A DNA stretch of 64,000 nucleotides, from positions 242,961 through 306,960 of the forward strand of contig ARYC01000056.1 in NCBI GenBank assembly GCA_000711775.1. Direction: 5' to 3'. The translations under genes and the position numbers were made by a program. The notes under the pieces were generated by a model. The model was not told the DNA's origin. It worked only from the letters and a program-made list of their open reading frames with translations, and searched no databases. Below are positions 11,792 through 25,514 of this stretch, piece by piece; positions within the stretch are counted from its first letter, which is position 1, and every line of letters begins with the position of its first letter. The stretch is from Oxytricha trifallax (Eukaryota > Ciliophora > Spirotrichea > Sporadotrichida > Oxytrichidae).

Positions 11792-12740
11792 TATTCTATT
11801 TAGAGGAAAAAAACTATTTTTTCATTAACTTCCTTAATCCACTTCAATTCATAGAATGTTCTTAATGACATCAATTTATTGCAAATATTTTAGCATAGAT
11901 AATTTATGGAGAAATTAAAAAATTTGCTGAAATAAATAATGAATAAATTCTACCAAATAAATGTTCTTTTATTTAAAATAAATTTAATATGCTTTTTATA
12001 ATCCTATGCTATGATTGATATATAATGGCATAAAAATTGTGATTTTTTAATAATATTTCTTTTTGCTTAATATTAATTTTATTCACAGTTAATAAGCAAT
12101 TGCTTATTTTGCTAATTTCTTTAAAAGTTTCATATTTTAAATTAAAAGCCAATCTATTTTAGGATTATTAAAAAAAACTACAGAAATTTCAGCTAATATT
12201 TATTTTAATTTTTTTTAATTTTTAGATGATAAGTATAATAAAATCTTCGATTTACTATCATTAATCTCTAAATAAGTATTTGTTAAATTCACAAATTAAT
12301 TTATTAGGTAAGAATAAACTTATTATAAAATTGTCTGTTTTATTTATATATTTCTAAGTACTATTTGTATATACTGATTTATGATTGGATAGTGTTACTT
12401 AACTATGTTTAACTTATTTACAAATGAGAGTAGTGACTATAATTATTATATTCAAAATAGATAATTCTTTAAGTTGTTTTTTACTTTCAATACTTTTTAA
12501 ATAAATATAATTAAAAATATAAATTTAATAGAAAATACATTTGCACCGATTTGAGATTATTATGAAGATCTAAGTTGCTGTTTTTCCTGAGTGAATAATG
12601 CTGTGTTATCTTACTGAGATTTATTTATAGATAGGGGTGGTGAAATGTAAGTATTAATTTATAATAACAATCATATAATAAATAAATATTCAGTTATATT
12701 TGTAATGTACTACTAATTTGGAGAATTATCATTGTTAAGA
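11792..12740. other. AT-rich non-coding region
   Basis: Nearly pure A/T with scattered short runs; nothing recognisable. Confidence 0.5.
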
Positions 12741-13235
12741 AAGTTTTGGGGGGGGGGAAAGTTTCCTGGAAAGTAATTATTTTTATAAATATTTTTTATG
12801 AATTATACATTTAAACATATATTTAATAAATTTTTTACTCATTAAATTTTTTTAGGATAAATAAAACATTCTTAAAGTGTTTCAAAATTAAAAAATATGA
12901 AGGCTGTCTCATACCATAACATTAGATAAATTAAGTCATTTATAAATTGAATTCTTTCCAAGAATTTGATTTATTAATGAAAATTAAGATCTTTTTATTT
13001 CGAAATACTAACTCCAATGAACTATATTTAATAAAAAATATTAGAGCATTGAGTAAAATACTCGAATCACAAATAGTGAAAGACTCATAAGTCTATTTTG
13101 GTTGTCAAAGAAAACATAATTACAGAAAGGAAAAGATTTTTATAAATTTTTAAAAGATATTTTTTACTGACCAGGAAACTTCCCCAAAATTTTTGTTTTA
13201 TCATAAGACTGGGCAGGAAACTTCCTTCCCCCAAG
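12741..13235. repeat. Imperfect inverted-repeat element with G/C-run ends
   Basis: Left arm at 12741-12790 carries ten consecutive G (12748-12757) followed by AAAGTTTCCTGG. Right arm at about 13145-13195 carries CCAGGAAACTTCCCC. Similarity continues inward through A/T-rich sequence, so the arms form a large imperfect palindrome. A second GGCAGGAAACTTCC plus C-run follows at 13212-13232. No coding sequence lies between. It could be a small non-autonomous transposon or an IES-associated repeat. Confidence 0.6.
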
Positions 13236-13769
13236 TTGTTTAATATAACTCAAATAGAATTAATAATAATAAGGATTTTAATAAAAATGTAAAAAAAAAT
13301 TAATTTAGAAGTCTCATAAATTTAAGAAAATTTACTTAACATATTGATTTAAATTATAAAATAAAATCCTATACTTAGTTTTTATATGAAAGTATATGGA
13401 GTAAGTATATTTTATGACTAATATCGACGTATTGAATTGAGAATATATAAAAGTTATATTATTTTAATCAATCCAATTTAATACATTCGTTCCCTTATTA
13501 ATGAATTACTAACTCAATTATTTTTTCTTTGAGTGTCCACAGATTCAGATTATAAAATATGAAATTAAATGCAAACTTAGCTTATTTTTAATGTTCTCAG
13601 TTCCTTTTTGTACTTATTGTCTTTATTTATGTACATATAAAAATTGAAATGGAAAAGTCCGGAAATGAATAGAGCATAAATTAGAATAAAAATTCTTATA
13701 ATTTATTAGCATTGATATTTATATTTATTAGCACTAGAATAGTTTTTTAATACTTATTAGAGTCTCATT
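13236..13769. other. AT-rich non-coding region
   Basis: No supported feature; may include the trailer of the MORN-repeat gene to its right. Confidence 0.4.
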
Positions 13770-16700
13770 TCTCATAGTTTGCAGGATGCTCTGGACTTGC
13801 TCTTAGTCCTTAGGACAATCTATAGATCATAAAAACATTTTGAATACTATAATATATTATATCATTGACTTTAATAAGATCAATCTGTTTCTAGTATGCA
13901 TTTTACATGATCAATTATTAGTGGCTTCATTGAACTATAAACTTGTATAATTTCATCAACAAAAACAGGTTGTAAGAATATCATTATATTTTTATTAATT
14001 TTTTCGAGTGTAATTAAGTAAAGATGCTTGAATATTAGGAGCCGTCATCAATAATTGTAGTTAGAATTGATAAAATTTGTCTCTTGAGTCTTTGCCTGCC
14101 ATTATTACATGATTCTGTACTTGTTACTATCCTAACTTGTACATTCACAAATATATTACTAAATAATCTTGTTTATTAAGAAAAGCCTTCACTTTACTAA
14201 TTTACTTAAAATCATACATAGGAAAAATAATCATTTTTTAAAGAGGAGGTATTGCCTTTAAATGGTAAAACAACTTTTATCTTATTTTCATAGATTTATA
14301 AATAAAATCAATTGAGTAATAATAAGTATGACTGTGGAGAATTTTACGACTTTTCTACCTGGGTTTTTATTTATTAGTTTTATGTATTTAGAACTGAATA
14401 TTAAAATATTATCTAATAATACTATATATAATTATTTCATAAATTAATACTGTTGCCTCTGTGTTCTAAATGTTTTGTTTGCAGTTTTTCTAATCTCTTA
14501 GATCTTTATTGACTGAAGAGTTAAGAAACGTCTTTTAAGGTATGCTATTTTTAGATTCTTCATTCTAAATAATAAGATTATTACTCTTATCTATAATTTG
14601 GCATCCTGTTTTTTTAAGATTAAATGTATAAATAAAAGCAAAAAATCAATATTAGTATCATCAAAATTTCAATGTGAAAATTATATGTCAAATTGAAATT
14701 TTAAAGAATAACAAATCTTTGCTAAATCTATAAAGTTTAATTTTTTTTTAAAAAATGTCTAAGAAAACTAATTTTTTAATAAAATTAAATTTTTCTTGAA
14801 TTTATTACTTAAAATGGGCGTTCTATGATTTGTTAATTAGTATTTAATTTATTTCAACTATTGTGGTCTTGATCCTACTAATTCTATTTTTAGATTACCA
14901 TCTCTTTCTCATTCTTTTTTATTTAATTAACTATACCCTCTATCATGTTAACTGACATAAAATCCTTCTCAGTCTGATGCTAGCTCTTGACGTTGCTTGG
15001 TTATTAATTAATTTTCAATGCGATTTGTATGTTTTTAGGAGAGAGCAGGAAATCATCAATTTCTTGTATGTTTTATTTGATGTCCTTCTCCGAGTCTTAT
15101 ATCGATCGGTCTTACCCCCCATTAGCAGTTCGATCCTTCAATCCTCTTGGTTAGATTGGATTGTAATCGTAACTTCTCACTTGTCTGCTGCCTCCAAAGT
15201 CAAGAGGATTTTGAGAATATTTCATGTAAGATTCTTAATGTCTGGGTTGGAAGGTATCTTCTAAAACTACATCAATAAGCTGCTATTCTTATTTATATTT
15301 GTCTATGATACTTAGCTGCCTTTTTCCCTCTCCGAATTTCTCACCTTTGTTAGTAACAAAAATAATTTTGAAATTAATTCAAAAGATTAAAGGGAAAGTT
15401 AATTTCTATATAATATTTATTTTAAGGAGTAAGACTAAGATCTTTACTGACTACTCTTGAACCGAAATGCGGACTATTTCCTCCAACTTTCTTTACCTAG
15501 CTATTTATAGTGAATTTTTAATTTAAAATAATGATAAATTTAATTAGCTGTTGTCTGAGTTATTTTACATCATTGCTTGACCTTGTGTTGATTTATACTA
15601 AGCATTAATAGTTTATAAATAAAATCCTTTTCTTAAATTATGCAATTATTATAAATATATGTTAATATTTAATCATTACTAGAGTGTTATTTGCCTAATA
15701 AACCTCTTTCTTTGTGATATATCTATTCATGTGAATTAACATGCTGTACCCCATCTTAAACATATACTACACTTTGATTATTTTAGGCGTTGGTTTGTGG
15801 AATGTTACAATTTGAATATATACCTGACTTTCCATAGTAAGGTTGCTCCATGTTAATGTTGCTAGCATTATTATAAACATAATTAAATATTTTTGACGAA
15901 TTAGATCTTAATATGGAAATTTATATTTGTAATATTTGAATTGATAATTAAGGGGTTGACACACTTGAGGCGCTTTGATCTATTGCTATCTGATAAAATA
16001 TATCACTGAATGTCCTGATTTTTCATGGTAATCTAAAAATAATTCATTAAAAATTAGTCTTTTAAAAAGAATTAATTTGACGATAAAGAAAACTAAATAG
16101 TGAAAGTTTTTATAATTGAATTTTTCTTTTACTTACAGTTCTATTCGATCGATTTGAATCTCCTTGTTTCTATCTCAAAATTAAATAATTTTAACAAAAT
16201 TATTTCTATTAAAAGAAACAGATTTAATAACCAAAAACTATAATATAAGTTTGTATCGATTGTCATTTTTACTATGTAGATTCATATTTGATTAATCATT
16301 GCCTTTAATCAATTCTAAATTTGACTTTTTCCCATTGTAATTACTCCAATTTCCATACATTGACATAGATGGAATATTTTAGGAGTATTTTTGATTTAGT
16401 TGTGATTATTATTGATTATGATTAGAATTATTTTTGTCAGGGTCTTAGTTCTAGTTTTGACTTGACATATTACAGCATACCTACAAATTATTTTTATGAA
16501 ATTAATTGTAAAAAATAATAAATGCAATTTACACTATATCCCTGAAATAAACTCTTAAGCAGTTCCATTGAAGTTTTCACAAAAATAATGCTATCTAATA
16601 AATTTAATTAAAATGATCTATATTAATTCTTTTGTCATCTTGTTTCACTATAGATTATTGGTAGAAAATATTGTAAATACTTGAGTGAAAATTTAAGTTT

Positions 16701-18443
16701 ATATCAAAATTTATAGAGACTTTTTTTCCTTATCAACTTTGTATTTTAATCCTAAATTAGCTAATATCTACTGGCAATTTAAGTTCTTTTATTTCTTATT
16801 GTAGTCTAACAAGACACTATTTAAACTCAGCAGGTTCACTAAATTGTACAGGAATATTTATGTGTGGTTAATATAACGTTAAATCTTTAGTCAGCTATAC
16901 TAAAATTTTATGAATATTACTCCTTTTAAGATAAAATAAAATTACAGGAAAGTTTTTGTATTTACGCATGCTTGATTCAGAGTTTTCGAAAAGAGAACCC
17001 AAACTTAAAATATTTTGCTCGATTGCTTCGACTTCCTCTGAGCTGAACCATCTTAGCTTTTTTCCATCTTCCCAAATTCCATATTTCTTTTTACCTTCTT
17101 TTGATAGGAAGATCCCAAGTCCATGCTACTTTCCATTATGCCACCAACCAGCGTATTGCTTATTATCTGACCAGGTATAGACTCCGAAGCCATACTTTTT
17201 GTCTTCTTTGTAAAATCCTTCGTAGAGTCTGCCATCTTACCAGGAGTATACTCCAAATTCGTCCATGATATTTGATTTCCAGTGTCCTACATATTTCCTG
17301 CCATCAGACCACTGATAGAACCCGTAACCAGCAATCTCATTATCAAGCCACTCTCCTTCGTACTGAGCTCCATCGGCCCACTTGTAGTTTCCTAGCCCAT
17401 TTTTCTTACCTTCTTTATATTAGCCCTCAAACATAGATCCATCAGGCCATTCTTCCTTACCAAATCCATGTTGAAGATCCTTGAACCACTAACCTTCGTA
17501 GCGTGCTCCATTTGAATGAATGTAGACACCATGGCCATGAGCTTTGTCTTAAAACCATTGACCTTCATAAATTTCGCCTTTTGAATGTGTAAATTTACCC
17601 TTCCCTTGAGCTCTACCAAGATCCCATAGACCTTCATAAAAAGCGCCATCCTGCCATTCTTAAAATAAAATCATAGATTTTAAGTTATTTGAAAACTTTA
17701 AATACTACATTGCATCACACCTTTACCTTATCTAAATCCTCCAAGCCATTCTCCAGAGTACTTTGCCCCAGTTGTCTTATAAACATACTCCTTTTAAATC
17801 AATTTTTGTTTTTATTCAAATTTCTTCTATTTTGATAGCGTCTCGTGAAATTCATCGTCCAAGAAATACTTCTTTTTTATATTTTGTTGTTATAGCATTA
17901 CTTTCAATTATTAACGAATCCTATATCCTCTCCATAATGATTGAAACCTAATTATAATTAACTTGTGAATAATATTTGTAAAAAATATGAATATTTTATA
18001 CAGTAAATTTTTCTATAAAATATTTCAGGTTATATTTGCTTGCCATATTTCTTATTGAACTACTCTAGTTACTCTTTAGTTATAGTGGGTATCGCTTGTT
18101 AAGCTTGCTGCTATGATTAACTTCTCAGTTGAGTCCTACTACCTGCCGTATTTTTCCTGATTTCACTGTTATTTTTGCTGAGTACTCTTTTTTACGAAAC
18201 CATCAGAGGTTCTTGACCTTTCTATTCCTCAACTTTAAATTTTCATTAGAAAGTATATATGAATACTTTTATATAAAATAAAACTTTCTAAAGTAAAATA
18301 GAGTTAAAATCTTTCTATTCTAATTACATTATCGTCGTATTCGTAAAATTAATATAATAATAAATTAGAGATTTAGATAAAAATCACATTTAAGTTTACT
18401 TCTTATCCCACTAATTGCAATCACAATTATTACAATTACCCAT
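13770..18443 (-). CDS. MORN-repeat protein with N-terminal acylation motif and Gln/Asn-rich tail
   Basis: Start ATG 18443-18441 gives [15 protein letters not shown]. Gly2 plus Cys4 is a classic N-myristoylation/palmitoylation signal, implying membrane attachment. A second MDS (about 18240-18010) holds [16 protein letters not shown] and a Gln-rich stretch. A third (about 17780-17690) and a long fourth (about 17650-16943) hold about nine MORN repeats of the type YEGQW...GxGxY/F (EGLW, EGQW, EGQW, EGQY, EGEW, VGHW, EGFY, AGWW). Further MDSs give [16 protein letters not shown] (16854 to about 16740), Asn/Gln-rich sequence (about 16330-16480), [20 protein letters not shown] onward (about 15365-14870), [20 protein letters not shown] (about 14110-14010) and [20 protein letters not shown] (about 13975-13905). 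MORN proteins tether membranes or cytoskeleton. The repeats are certain; assigning the downstream MDSs to the same gene is inferred from strand, order and lack of a stop. The C-terminus is not defined. Confidence 0.7.
16855..16950. other. IES in MORN gene, pointer TACAGGAA
   Basis: The 8-bp pointer TACAGGAA lies at 16847-16854 and 16943-16950. On the minus strand, deletion joins RKYKNFPV to [11 protein letters not shown] in frame. Confidence 0.75.
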
Positions 18444-18674
18444 TTTGTTTGTACTCAAAATATTATTGTCAAAATAATATTAATATTAACTGTAAAAAAT
18501 AACTTTTTTTAATATAAAATATTTATAATAACTGCAATATTAAATTGATAATTCAAGTTTTCAACGATTCTTTTAAATTCTCATGTAAATACTTATCACA
18601 AAATAAATTTGATTAAATTTGAAGAAAAGTTAGTATGAATTTATAATTAATTATTTATCGATATATTCAAATTA

Positions 18675-21600
18675 TCATTAACTGTTAAAATTGTGGTTTT
18701 TATTGTCAAGTGAATCTGTAATACTTGACATAGGCTAATTCTTAGATATAATTTCATGTTCATTTGCAGCACCTTGTCTTGTTTAAAGCATACTCCCAAT
18801 ATTTCATAATTATGAATAGTAAGAATTACCATATAAATTTAAACTGCTATAGAAATTAAAATAAAGTGACAAATATTCTATTGCATAATGCTGTTTATAT
18901 CTATAACTCCAGTAGTGTTCATAAAATTTGAGTTTGGTTTAATGGCGGAATTGACCAAAGAGCTCGAAACAGAAAAGTCATTCATTTAGTTGCTTTGATT
19001 ATTGAAGTCTTAACCGATGTTATTTCCATTTCCATTATGCATTCAAAATTAGCTAAAAATGTGGTAAAAAACTCTACAATTAAATACTAATACATTGAGA
19101 TAGTTCTTCTTTCACTCATATCCTCTTCTTCATCTATGCATGACAGCTGTTTAGCTTAAGTTTAACCTAGTAATCTCATCTGATTGGCGCTATTTTCATC
19201 ACCTGATATGAATTCCTCGACGTCATCCAATTCATCATTCATTAGGTCATCGTCTTAGTCATTCAAAATATCGTTTTGATTAGCATCTTACAGCTCCTCA
19301 TCAAACTATTGAACCTCATTGAATTGATTATAGAGATTCAACTATCCTCGCTTTTAATTCGAGTATTTTCCTTTAGGTTCTATTCTTTTGTAGGAGTCGT
19401 GATTGGAATCTATGTCTTCTTCGATAGACAAATTATATTTGGCTTATTTCTCATTTTTTTGCTTAAGATTTTCTTAAAAGTGTTCCTCAACCTCATAAAT
19501 TTAAGGGTAGAAATTTAAGTCATGGCTTGACTAAATCTATTCAACGGACTTTTGTTAAGGCAAATTGCAAATTTCAAGATTTTAGTCTAATGAATCTATA
19601 GAGTCTTTCTTAACGTATCTTTTAGATTTCTTGATTCTTTTATTAGGTTTTTCTTATAATAAATCTCCTAAAAGATTAACATCGTTTTTGTCTTAGCTAC
19701 GGAGCAATAGATTGATTTTATGAGTTTTGATTTCATCAAGTTGAGATATTTATCTTGGCTTTCTGTTTTTCAAATTATGAGAAGAAGGTCTTCCTTTTAT
19801 TTAGGCATCTCCATCACTTGAAAGGGAATTCTTGACTCTAAAATGAAGATCTCCAGACCTTGGTGGACTAATGATTTACCTTTTCAATGTAGCCCCTATT
19901 GGGATGCCAATCGTAAACTCTTTTATCTTACACTAACCTACTTTACCAGAGGTGACAACCTTCTCGCATTCATCATTAGAAAAGTATCCTCTATGTGCCT
20001 GTGGAATATTACCACCGCTACAAGCGCTATTTAGCATGCTCGAATTTGATAAATCGTCATTGGTTTAGGTTAATTTAACCACTCTTCTCCCTGACTGGCT
20101 TTTCTTAACCTACTTGGGTTGATAAAGTGAACTTGTAAAAGACTTATGCTTGCCAATTGATTGCTAAGTTAAGTTGTTTAGGTTTGATTGATATTTAAAG
20201 CTTGATGTATCTTTCTTTTTTTACAGGTTAATTTTATTCTAAATTGAAAAAAAATATTAAAGGGTTAATTGAGGATGTAACAGAATTTTAACTAGCATTA
20301 TTTATTGCTGTGACACTATTTAGATAACTTTGAGATTTAGCTCTTGAAACAAATGCTTATTAAGCTTTCTACATTAGAGTTTAGTTTTACTAGCTAAGTT
20401 ATCCAATTTAGTTATTAGTTTTACTACTCTGGGAGCTTACGTCATTTTATGTATAACTTTGTTGTTTAGCATCTTACTGTCTCTACTCTAATATCTGATT
20501 ACTAGCTAATTGATTGTTGTTTTGGGATAATGAAGAATTAGCAAACTTTTTCTGAGTTAGAGAAGAATAAGGTGGGACTTCTGACTTTCTTTAATAATCG
20601 CTCTTTCTCTTTCTACTCTAAGCATTTGATTATGAGAATGGAGCAAACTAAGCAAGCGCTAAATTCTTGCTTGTGCTCAAGCCAGATTAGGTAGCCATAC
20701 TTTATTTTGTAGTCTATGGGTTTGAAAGAGAGCTGTTTAAAGTACCTGGAGATGTGGTTGATAAAAGTTGAGGTTTAGAGTAAGTAGAAGAATCCTTCTT
20801 TAGTGCTGTTTAGTGAACTTTATAAAAAATAGAAATAATTTTTAGCATAACTTAAGGTTTCAGATTTTTACCTTGAGAGGAATATTTCTTTTTCTAGTAA
20901 GATGAGAGTGAATCATTAATCTTCCTTATTTACCCTAAATCTTAATTGTTTATTTTGACTCAAATTATACTTACTTTATGTTGTGTTGTTAGAGCTAGGC
21001 TAGCTTAAAACTATGCTTTTTATTTGACTTTCGAATTCTTAATCTCCACTTGATATGATATTTGAAGAATAATCCTTAGCTTTAAATGGTGATTATAATC
21101 CTCCATGTTTTCTCTGTTTTAAATCAAAACTTTTGTTAGTTTTAAGTTTAGTTGATTTTAATGGTAGCTCGTCACTCTTTTTCTAATTTTTTACTGTTCC
21201 AGTGATCTAGATTAATGGAACTTCAACTACTTGAGGGGCAATTTATAAATATTAAGGTTTTTCAACTGGAGAGGTAATTTATTAGGTCTGTGAGAGTTGA
21301 GTGTTTAGATCGTTTATAGTCTATGCTATTTTTTATTCATACTGCATTATTAAAAGATCATGATCAACTACTCTTTTCGAATCTTAATCTTTAAAATATT
21401 AAAACTTATAACAGAATTAAACAATTTAGTTAGTTTTATTGTTGATTTGTAGTGTTGTACTGATCATAGTAATTTTAGTAGACGCCTCTGTACTCTGGAT
21501 CTTTCATATCAAAAGTATTTACAGAGTTTATCTAACATAATAACCTTAAGAAATTAAATATCTTACATTAAGAATAGGGATTTGAACATCGATTGAAACA

Positions 21601-22865
21601 TCAAATGTTTGCTCTTTATTCGCTCTCATCTTTAGATATCCTTAAACTAACTAACCCTTGTTAACGCCTAAAGGTTCTTTCAGGAGTAAACGAGTTTAGT
21701 ACCAATGAGTTGGTGGAGAGAAGGGGCCAGTCTAAAGTGTTACGTATTACTCAGATCCTTTGAATATCGCATCAAAATACAAAGCATATCCATGAATAAG
21801 GCCTGTTTTATCCATCCTGTGCTTGAAGAAAAAGTCAATCTCTTATAAATCTTGCAGTGAACAAGTTTCAAAGTCGAAGATCATTCTGTCGGGATTTTCA
21901 CACAAACTAAGAATGGATGATTTGATAAAGAATTTCTTACTTTTTTCTAGGATCGTAAGTATCAATTAAAGGTTACGATAACTTCTCTTGCAAGGCCTTT
22001 TCTTTTAGGCAACTTAAATCGAGTCCGTAGAAATTTTTATTATCCCAAAAAGTGCACTTATTTTGTTGTTCAAGATGAACAGCTTCATCATAAAATGGCA
22101 TAATGCATAGATGAGAAGTAGCAGGGAACATTTTCCCATTAGGTTTCAGGAACTTTTCTCTTGCAATTACGTAAGTTTCAAGCATTCTTTCGTTTAGTAA
22201 AAACGTTCCTAATGGTTCGCTGACAATTGTGTCAACAATTTTGCCGATCCTGTCATCTGGAATATCTTCTATTTTAGATTGAATAACTTCAATAATTTAA
22301 GAATATCCGTTTGCATCAATCAATCTTCTTGCACTCTCTGCCATATTCGAGGCTTCTATTGCATAAACTTTTCTCGCACCAGCTTATGCTGCAAATAAGG
22401 ACAATATGCCTGAACCAGCTCCCACATCAAGCACTATTTTATCTTGAAAGTCAATCAAAACCTTTAAACTTTTAAAGCTAAAGTTAAAGAAATAAATACA
22501 TTGTCAATAAATGATATTTGATTTCAATGTTAAAAACATTATAAAAATCATATGTAGTTAAATAAAAATATTCCAAATACAACTTAACAAGCTAATACTC
22601 TTAATCTTCCTTAATAAAAATGGTAAGATTAATATAAAAAAATTATAACTGCTTATTTGTGAGTTATAATGCGATTGTTGAGAATAGCATTTCTGTATTA
22701 AGTGGTTCTTATCTCATCCATCAGCATATTTTACTGATTCTGCAACTTGGAGTAAAACTTAAAGTATTAGTGAACACTAGATTCTTCATTTGTATTGATG
22801 CCCCCTACCATAGAAGGATTTTACTGCAGTCCAGCTTCTTGAATATCTTGTAATGATTACTCCAT
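18675..22865 (-). CDS. CARM1/PRMT4-like protein arginine methyltransferase with long C-terminal extension
   Basis: AdoMet-dependent transfer of methyl groups to protein arginines, typically of histones and RNA-binding proteins. Start ATG at 22865 (MEQSLQDIQEAGL). MDS 1 gives SSVHQYFKFYSKLQNQQNML, equivalent to the CARM1 'QYFqFYgyLsqqQNM' helix. After an IES (about 22660-22470) come DKIVLDVGAGSGILSLFAAQ (AdoMet motif I), the double-E loop SEPLGTFLLNERML, LKPNGKMFP, the THW loop (PPTHWYQTR), and the C-terminal barrel strands FDVSIDVQIPI and NTFDMKDPEYRG. The latter match CARM1 more closely than PRMT1. Downstream MDSs on the same strand (about 21400-18675) encode a Ser/Asn/Gln-rich, in part acidic tail ending ITDSLDNKNHNFNSQ-TGA. 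With no start or stop in between, I treat it as an extension, but a separate gene cannot be excluded. The catalytic part is secure. Confidence 0.8.
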
Positions 22866-23012
22866 TAAAACTATCTTTTATTACTTATAATTATCATTAT
22901 GGACTAAATGCTGTTAAATCATGGATAGAGTTGAGGTGCGATAAAGGAGGATATAATTGAAAAATTTAAATATTACAATTCAAAAATATAAAATTAAATT
23001 TTGGCATTAAGC
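22866..23012. promoter_or_regulatory. Short divergent intergenic region
   Basis: 147 bp separate the methyltransferase start (minus) from the next gene's start (plus), so both promoters must be very close. AT-rich with no motif I can name. Confidence 0.4.
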
Positions 23013-25514
23013 ATGTCATTTTCCCAAATATACTTAAATAACTTGGTAGAGATGTATCTGCCAATAAATAGTAAAAATATCAAAATAGAATGCCATATTC
23101 CCGAGCATAGAACCAAAGAAGGTAAGATAAACTTTTTCAATATTTTAAAATTATAGATGTCACAGTAGAACTCGAGATTAACTTGCCTTGTTCAGTCCTT
23201 TTACAAAAATTAGATTTTCAACTAGATGATTAATTTCAAAAAGAGGACTTTGCCAAAGTGTTTCTACTTACAAAATTATTTAGATAGCAAGATAATTCCT
23301 CTAAAGATTAATAATTTGCTGAATCCCTAATTTTATCCTAAAACAAATAGCTACTCGCTTACAAACCTAAACCACAAAATGCAAATCAATCAGCTTTAGC
23401 CTCTTAAATAGACTTAGAACTGGAAGCTTTAAGAAATGAAGTTTTAAATTGTGCGAATTCTTCTGTGGCAGAGGAGCATTGCGATAAGGATCCATCCAAA
23501 CATTCGATAAGAGTCTGCTCTGTAGGTACAAATTTCAAAATGATTATGAAAGTAAGCGAAAACTTTGGAATAGATTTAAGTTCAGCTAAAGAGCACCCTA
23601 ATAAAGACTTGCAAGAAGACTTAAGAAGCTTGAGTAGAACATTGCAGAGCAAAACCGAAGATGAATCAGATTTATCCTAGAGCTAAGTTGAAGAAGGGAA
23701 AATTCAAAATTGTGACTCAATCAAGTAAATTTAAACGTAGACAGGTTTGATTTAAAGGAAAAATTCTGAATCATTTTCAAAAGAAAGTTTGTTACAATAA
23801 AAACTATCACCAACAAATAATAATCTGTAAAGCCAAAGCAAATAAAGCAGAAATTTTAAATAAAAATATTCTTAAACATGATTTAAAATTAGTATTTATT
23901 TTATAAATTCAACATTAGTTTTTCATTAATTAATAGCATCAATCATTTTTAGAGAAAGCAGTAGTATTAGACAATTAAACTTCAACAAAGACTTCACAAG
24001 ATGAAGAGTATTTAAAACTGAAACTAATCTAAGAATAATAAAGAGCTGAACAAAAAAGAAATTATGATTTATTTATATTTAGAAATGCTGAGAAAATCTT
24101 TAAAAGAGCATTTCAGTAAATCGTCTAGGGACTCAGATTTTATTGCTGGCCTTGCTTCAGAGTCCCCTAAGCCAATAACTTAATTCCATTGATAAACACA
24201 AGCTTTTTGTTAAACTAAGCAAATAAAAATGAGGAGAAAAAAGACATTGATTTCATGATTGGCTTGTCAATGGTTAGTGGCAGAAAATTTATTTAAGCAG
24301 CAGAATAGTTTAGAAAATTGCAATTGGATATTTTGAAATAAGATGCTCTTAATCAATAAGATGTGGAGAAATGCATTCAATTCGAGTTACTTATTGCAGA
24401 CGCCATGAATCAGCATTCTTAACTTCCAGAAAAATTGAATGCTTTAAAGAGAGCTGTTGATTTACATATGAAACAAAGACCTAAAAATGATACCGCCCTT
24501 CAAAGCATGTAAATGATTAGAGAAGAGGAAGCTTAAAGATTCTTGATGATGCTCCATCCACAATTAATTAAAATACTTATTTCAAATCTAGAGTCTAAAC
24601 TAGAATCCATTAAAGTAGCTGCCTTAAGACTAATTGAATACCTTATTGATTAGCTTGGTTGCAGTTTGGATAAGTGCTTAGTTTAGATTTTATTCTCTAT
24701 AATTCATACTTATCCTAGGTCAAATTTACACTTTAATCACCAGGTAATACAAAACTAATCACTTCCTATTAGATATGGATTTTATCAGCAATAACTGTAA
24801 CCCTCAGCTTTTTTGCAAATGACTTCAACAACTTATAACTTTGATAATGCAATTTACTCTTCATACATGGATTCAATACTATACGATCAATTTCTAGAAT
24901 AAAACATTCAGATTAAAGATGGTCTTACCTTCTAATAGACTTACCAAATAAACATTAAGAACCTCAATAATCATATTTTGGAAAGCTTTATATAGTTGTT
25001 AAGCTCTATGTCTTCTTCTTCTCTTCAGTTGATCTTCAATGAGATCCTGTAAAAGTGTATCTTTTTAGGTAGCAATCCTTATGAAAACTAATTAGCCACT
25101 GATTTGAGAATTTATCTGATTAAATTTGCTGATAAAATAATCAGCATTTGTTAAGGTGACTTAATACTTAATCTTAATTTCATAAACAACTTGACTTAGG
25201 TATTGGTGCCTGACTAGAGAAAACTCTAAAACGCCATACTTGGAAGTGCATATACCTAAAATATTAATTCTTTGAACTAAGTGGAAATTGCTAAAGCTAA
25301 ATAGAAAACGAGTGAGACGATAAGCCTTGCTTGCTAGAATTTATGGCAAACTTGCAGAGAAAAGCTGTTCATTAATTATTCAAGCAAAGGACTGAAAATT
25401 ATCATCGAGTGGACTTTGGACAATTTAATTAGCCTCACTGAAAATTGTGATAACTTAAGTTAATATGAATAACAGAAACTTTCGATGGTATTCAATTCAT
25501 ATAAAAAGAGCTGA
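23013..25514 (+). CDS. Predicted helical-repeat (HEAT-like) protein, function unknown
   Basis: Start ATG 23013 (MSFSQIYLNNLVEMYLPINS). A short GT-AG intron (23122-23156) is required to keep the frame (RTKE-DVTVELEINLPC). The middle is Ser/Lys/Gln-rich and low-complexity (about 23400-23880). An IES lies near 23865-23945, where the frame otherwise breaks. The second half is helical: EEYLKLKLIQEQQRAEQKRN, IGLSMVSGRKFIQAAEQFRK, and HEAT-like LIKILISNLESKLESIKVAA, LRLIEYLIDQLGCSLDKC. It ends FNSYKKS-TGA at 25512-25514, overlapping by 23 bp the stop of the convergent gene. I cannot name the family; an armadillo/HEAT scaffold is the most I can infer. Confidence 0.65.
23122..23156 (+). other. 35-nt spliceosomal intron
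   Basis: GTAAGA at the 5' end and TTATAG at the 3' end; removal restores KE-DVTVELEINL in frame. No pointer repeat flanks it, so an intron fits better than an IES. Confidence 0.7.

Noticed and set aside
14977-15264. Plus-strand 95-codon frame
   Set aside because: The minus strand here encodes a consistent Gln-rich MDS of the MORN gene ([20 protein letters not shown] onward); the plus frame is its shadow.
23465-23680. Separate small gene starting at 23465
   Set aside because: It is an internal in-frame stretch of the longer gene starting at 23013 once TAA/TAG are read as Gln.
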